From Delphinus delphis (taxonomy: Eukaryota; Chordata; Mammalia; Artiodactyla; Delphinidae): a stretch of 64,000 bases of DNA. The DNA is taken from assembly GCF_949987515.2 (NCBI RefSeq), contig NC_082684.1, positions 17,909,701 to 17,973,700 on the forward strand, written 5' to 3'. Numbering within the stretch: position 1 is the stretch's first letter; each line of letters opens with the position of its first letter. A program made the translations under genes and the position numbers. Positions 59,217 to 64,000 of the stretch are shown one piece after another. The notes under the pieces were generated by a model. That model was not told the origin of the DNA, did no database searches, and worked only from the letters and a program-made list of their open reading frames with translations.

Positions 59217-59990
59217 AAACTCAGATTCATGGTCCCCATTCTGATTCAGTGACTTTGGAGAAGGCCCAAGAATCTCCATGTTTAATAAACACCCCAGGTG
59301 GTTCATAGTTCATATATAAACTGACAGAGGATGAGACTTTAAGAAACACTAGACTGAAAGGGCAGCCCCTTGAGGGCTTTAGTCCAGAAAAGACAGTAAG
59401 AACTGCAACAGATCAGATTTTGTTCTCTTGCTAACACTAGGCAGTGAGCTCACTGACTTGGAACTGTTCCAAAACTTGTCATTGAAGCCTAGTAGTCCAA
59501 ATGGTGTAAATAAGATAAAGAACCCAGCTAATGGTCCAACCGGTACCTGGGCAATGCATAAGTGAAATGTTGCTGCATTGTGGATTAATAACATGCTAAC
59601 ATACATGCAAAATTACCCAGGTGATTAGCCTGAAAATAGATGCCATTAGATATGATCATATCCTCTGTCAAGGTGAGCAAACTATTTCCCCCTTTCTTTC
59701 CAGGCTTTTCTAGTAATGTTCTGGTACTGTCAGGCTACCATTACATTTACCCTCATTGAAAGACAAACCCATTTAGAATAAAATTGTACTGTTCTCTGCT
59801 GACTATGCCATATCCAGTACATGTCTTTAATTTATCTGCCTGCCTATCTTTTCATATGGTTTTTATCAAATGTGATAACTAGTCACTCACAGATGACTCA
59901 AAGAAAATCTAAAGATATACAGATACAGATATAGATACGCACATATGCATATACAAAGAATATTTTTATGTATATATATTTATGTCTGTG

Positions 59991-60045
<55 letters not shown>

Positions 60046-62101
60046 TTAAATAAGATATACATATATATCATTATTTACGCATTTTATGTAAAATCATAAA
60101 AGTGATATAATTTTTAAGAAAAAAATTGTACAATATGCCAGAGCACTATAAAAGATATTCACAAAATAGAATTACCAGACAGAAAATCATTTTGAACCCT
60201 TATTTTTTTAAAAACCTGTTTGTAGTGCTATTTCCCTAAAAGTCGAGGGGTCATACTGTAAAAAGAAATAACATCACCATGGAAACGTTGTCAAATATAA
60301 GGGCAGAGTATGTATCTCCAAAACGTCTTCAAAAGAAAAAGTCAAAGAAGGTATTGCCAAAGAAAATAGAAAGCAAGTAAAATTTTATTCTTAATCAATT
60401 TTTAATAGAAAATTAATATAAAATGTTATTTAAATCAAGTTGACACTGATTTTAATTAATGAGTATGTTTTCTGCTCTTTTCTTTTTATACTCTCAAGAA
60501 ACAAAAAGTGATCCTGATAATTCTGAATCTGATTAGAATACCTGGAAAGAAATATTAATAAGAGTCATCATTATAAACACCCAGTCATTTCATCAGCAAA
60601 CATAAAGGCAAGGTCACCTGCCGACCTGCTCCTACACAACTTTGGGGGCTTTTTTGGGTGTTAATGATAGCTGCCAAAGAAGTTTTGCAGTGAGTAAGGT
60701 TAACCAATCACCCCACAACCTTGCTTCCAAGTTATACTGTAAGCACATCCCAGACCAAATTCTGCCATGAATACAGATGTTTATTTATTACACATGCATT
60801 GAAAAGTAAGTAGAAAAAAAACAACTTGCATGACCCATCATGCACTCTCAAGGCCCTTTTTGCCTTGGATGGAGGTTCACTCAACTTAAACACCAAGATT
60901 CCAGAATCAAGACTATTCCACATGTTGGCATTAGGCAACCAGATTCCTATGGAGTTAATAGCTGGAGGCAGGACAGTCTGGGAATTTAGCCTTGAGCATT
61001 GTCTCCCTATGGGTTAAGGAGTAAGACCTCATTCAATTCTTATAATGATATTTTCATGCAAATGTGAGAAAAGTCTTTAAAATATATTTAGTCAGTCTCC
61101 ATATCTTGAATAACTTTAATTTCTTCAATGACAGCCCATTTCTAACATTTATCAGGCTGATTAGCAAACAATTAAATCAATGAATGAAAATCCTTTTTTT
61201 CTGATATTCATCATGTATATGAATGAAGGATGAATTTACAGCCCTGTGGCTTGCATATAGTCTTTTTCATATCAGGTTTGCTGTCCCCCCAACATGGATT
61301 CTGGGTTAGGATATTGGCCCCCAGAGTTATTTTTTAACATATTGTCATGTGTATATTATCTCAGTATCATGAATGACATATTTTACAGCACATTACAGAT
61401 ATCATAATGATAGCTTTGCATACAGATCAACAAGTTGCTATATCAGCAATGGGATATGAAAGATGCTAGGAAGACATTGTAGCAAGTTGCTCCCCAAGCT
61501 GTTGATGAAATTCTCTCTAGGGCACATTAGCTAGTCCAGGAGAACTGAATACAGAAGACGGAAGGCTACGGCTAAAAGTGAGCACTCAGAAGCCTGAGGA
61601 GTTTGTTGGATCATGGGATGATGGATTCCAAATGTGATGGGAGATACCATGGTGGTTTCCACCTTCTCCTCCCTCCATCTCTCACCCTTCCTATTCTGGA
61701 AGACATTTGTCTTCTGAAATTTGGTTGGAGCTGTGAGGAAGGTGAGAGTGGATGGAAACCATATTTATCAGATAAGTGGGTTAAGAGATTGAAAGCATGA
61801 GGGGTAAGAAGACATAGTAGAAATGAAGAAGGATGCCCAGATTTTACGTTGTGTAACCGTGTAGGTGAAGGTGCCATTCATCCTTAGAGGCAGAATGCAA
61901 AAGGACAGCGTTGAGCAAAATGTTGTTTGTCACATGTCAATTTTGTGGCTCAGGAAAGTCATGACAGCAGTCGATGCTGCTTTTCCAGCCATCTTCTAAA
62001 TCAGAGTAATCTCTCCTCTTTGATTTTATGACCTTAAATTGTCTTCTGAGGGAGTTATTGGAAAAGCAGGCAAAACTGTTGGAATCATGACCAGGTATGG
62101 G
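59217..62101. other. Unclassified sequence
   Basis: No gene or clear repeat recognised, apart from the compound microsatellite near 60000. The frames at 60826-61017 and 61603-61800 have no recognisable domain. Confidence 0.5.
59991..60042. repeat. Compound (TA)n(GA)n microsatellite
   Basis: About 12 TA units at 59991-60014 run directly into 14 GA units at 60015-60042. Confidence 0.97.
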
Positions 62102-62113
62102 CAAGATTATATA

Positions 62114-62337
62114 TATATATAATTATTATTATTATTTTTATTTTTTGCGGTACGTGGGCCTCTCACTGTTGTGGCCTCTCCCGTTGCGGAGCACAGGCTC
62201 CGGACGCGCAGGCTCAGCGGCCACGGCTCACGGGCTCAGCCGCTCTGCGGCATGTGGGATCTTCCCAGACCGGAGCACGAACCCATGTCCCCTGCATCGG
62301 CAGGCGGACTCTCAACCACTGCGCCACTAGGGAAGCC
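62114..62337 (-). mobile_element. CHR-type SINE, reverse strand
   Basis: Complete antisense copy: TA/ATT-rich tail, 'gcggtacgtgggcctctcac', body, ending 'cgccactagggaagcc'. The perfect 12 bp target duplication 'caagattatata' is at 62102-62113 and 62338-62349. It has few apparent changes in the CpG-rich body, so it is probably young. Confidence 0.95.
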
Positions 62338-62444
62338 CAAGATTATATACTTTTTTATTTCTTTATTTCCAGAAAGCCTCTGCTACAAATTACTTGTAAA
62401 AACATTAGGTAATTTTCTGCCTAGAAGTATCATAGTATTAGAAG

Positions 62445-62665
62445 ACAGACATCTCTGGTTTTAAGTTTGAACACTGGCCTTTGTTAATCGTGGTGACCTT
62501 GGGCAAGTAACTTAAGGTCTGTGAATCATAGGTTTCTAATCTGTAAAATTAGAATGCTACTACCCTTTATCTTTTCTTCATAGGTCAATGTATTAATGAA
62601 GTTGAAAAATGAGAAGTGTTTGTGAACTGTAATTTATGTTATAAATGCTATTCTTATTTTCATAA
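62445..62665 (+). mobile_element. MIR SINE relic
   Basis: Sense MIR order: 'gacatctctggttttaagttt' (62448), 'gaccttgggcaagtaactta' (62495), 'gtttctaatctgtaaaattag' (62532) and a degraded 3' end with 'tataaatgctattctt'. Confidence 0.75.
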
Positions 62666-62833
62666 TTATCATTGTTATAGCAAGATATTTATTTCTTCTA
62701 TCTTAAGTACATAACTATTTCTAGGATCAAATATTTAATAGTGTTTGATTGTTTACTACAATTATATTAATATGCGTCATTTGTAGTCTATAGGTAATTT
62801 ATTGCTTTTGGAGGTCAATAGGCCAATTGAGGG

Positions 62834-62881
<48 letters not shown>

Positions 62882-64000
62882 TCTAGAATATTTTGAAATA
62901 TAAAAAGATATTCTGAATTTAGTGCTTTGTGATTGAATTGGTCAATATAGGCATCATATTGAATGCAGTATTTCCAACTCAAATAAAAAATGAAACAATT
63001 ACCCAATGGAGGATACCTTGTCCAAATGTAAGATAGTTGTTCCAAAGATAGCTTTTACTAAAGTAATATCATTGGTGTCCGTGTGTGGTCATAAAGAATA
63101 ATTTTATCTGCTGTTCAGTATCTTAAAACCACTATTTACTTGTTTAAATTTTTGTAATTATTTCCTGGAAAAAAATAAAAAAGTATCGATAGTAAATGTT
63201 TTTCTTATATAGCAATGCTAGTATAAAAATTCACTACGTTGGGTTAATTCCCCCAAATTTAAATCAGCAATTCCTGCATCTGAGCAGGATATATCAGCTC
63301 AGTACTTCCTGATGTTCCTCTTTCCCTATATCTTTCAGCTTCTTTTCCCTGCACTACCTTTCCTGTTCTGTAGTTAGTTGAAAACAAAGGTTAGTTTAGA
63401 AATGCCAGCTTCATACTATTTATCTACATTGAGTGAAACACACTTGTACAAACAATAGCAGCCTTCTCCTTGTGCAATATAGGATGTGGTCAATCATTTG
63501 GCAATTCAATTTTGGTGCACTGTGAACTATTTATTGGTTAAGTTCAGTACTTTGGGCGGCAAAAGCTTTGAGAGGATTTTTTTTTTTTTTCCATTTTACA
63601 GGAAACTATAAGTTTGCAGGACCTAATATTTATTTCACAGTCAAACTTGTACTATTGTATTGATAAATATTTAATGGTATTGAGCTCATTGGTTATGCCT
63701 TGTACATTTCATTTAAATGTTTTATTACTCTAAAAGTGTAGTGTGGTCCACTGAGGAAGGAAAAGAAGGGTGAAAATCTTTCCAACCAGAGATGAGAGAG
63801 AACTCAATTTCAATTTGGAGCAAAGAGAGGAAGAGGAAAAACAATCAACCATATATTTTTTTGAGGTCCAGACAGATTATTCTTGAACAAAGTTTCCATT
63901 CAGAAAAAAAACATCTGGAAAACTCTATGAAAAATTTCAGAATTGTTTAAGCTGAAAGGCTCTTACAACGCCACAGATTCAAGATTATTTTGAGAGAGAA
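62666..64000. other. Unclassified sequence to window end
   Basis: No gene or clear repeat recognised, except the (GT)n tract at 62836-62880. Confidence 0.5.
62836..62880. repeat. (GT)n microsatellite
   Basis: About 22 uninterrupted GT units after a G6 run. Confidence 0.97.

Noticed and set aside
1..64000. A new multi-gene biological system
   Set aside because: No coding gene cluster, operon-like arrangement, conserved RNA gene or array was seen. Everything coding-like is a retroelement or a processed pseudogene.

Overview
This 64 kb window reads as vertebrate, mammalian nuclear DNA: AT-rich and packed with interspersed repeats. The organism is best explained as a cetacean, or a close relative among the even-toed ungulates. 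The main evidence is at least seven young tRNA-derived SINEs of the CHR (Cetacea-Hippo-Ruminant) type with the roughly 200 bp layout common in whales and dolphins, plus a long L1 of cetartiodactyl type. I saw no BovB or Bov-tA sequence, which argues against a ruminant. Family names come from recalled consensus features, not a database search.

I find no functional protein-coding gene, exon chain, rRNA, tRNA or CRISPR array. The only host-gene sequence is a GC-rich processed pseudogene of fascin-1 (FSCN1) at about 10.29-12.99 kb. It has lost introns and start codon, carries frameshifts and stops, and ends in an A-rich tail. The longest open frames (57 kb and 53 kb regions) belong to a decayed L1.

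Layout. 0-2.4 kb: old L1 pieces with a tailless SINE. 2.4-10.3 kb: old L2 relics, one CHR SINE, otherwise unclassified. 10.3-13 kb: FSCN1 pseudogene. 13-24 kb: MLT1 LTR, L1 scraps, a CR1/L3-type relic, a long L2, a G-rich purine tract and an L1 3' half. 24-39 kb: MLT1 LTRs, MIR and L2 relics, a reverse-strand L1 and one CHR SINE. 39.9-43.3 kb: a three-level nest, with a HAL1-like element split by an L1 3' end that is itself split by a SINE. 44.7-47 kb: a SINE between (TG)n and (CA)n tracts, and a probable solo LTR inside one copy of a local 60 bp duplication. 49.8-50.3 kb: an inverted duplication of a MIR piece and a short SINE. 50.6-58.1 kb: a full-length L1 with 13 bp target duplications, interrupted by a SINE. 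58-64 kb: two reverse-strand SINEs and microsatellites.

Nothing here forms a cooperating gene system. The interest lies in insertion stratigraphy and unusual DNA structures: inverted repeats, G-quadruplex-prone tracts and complementary microsatellites.
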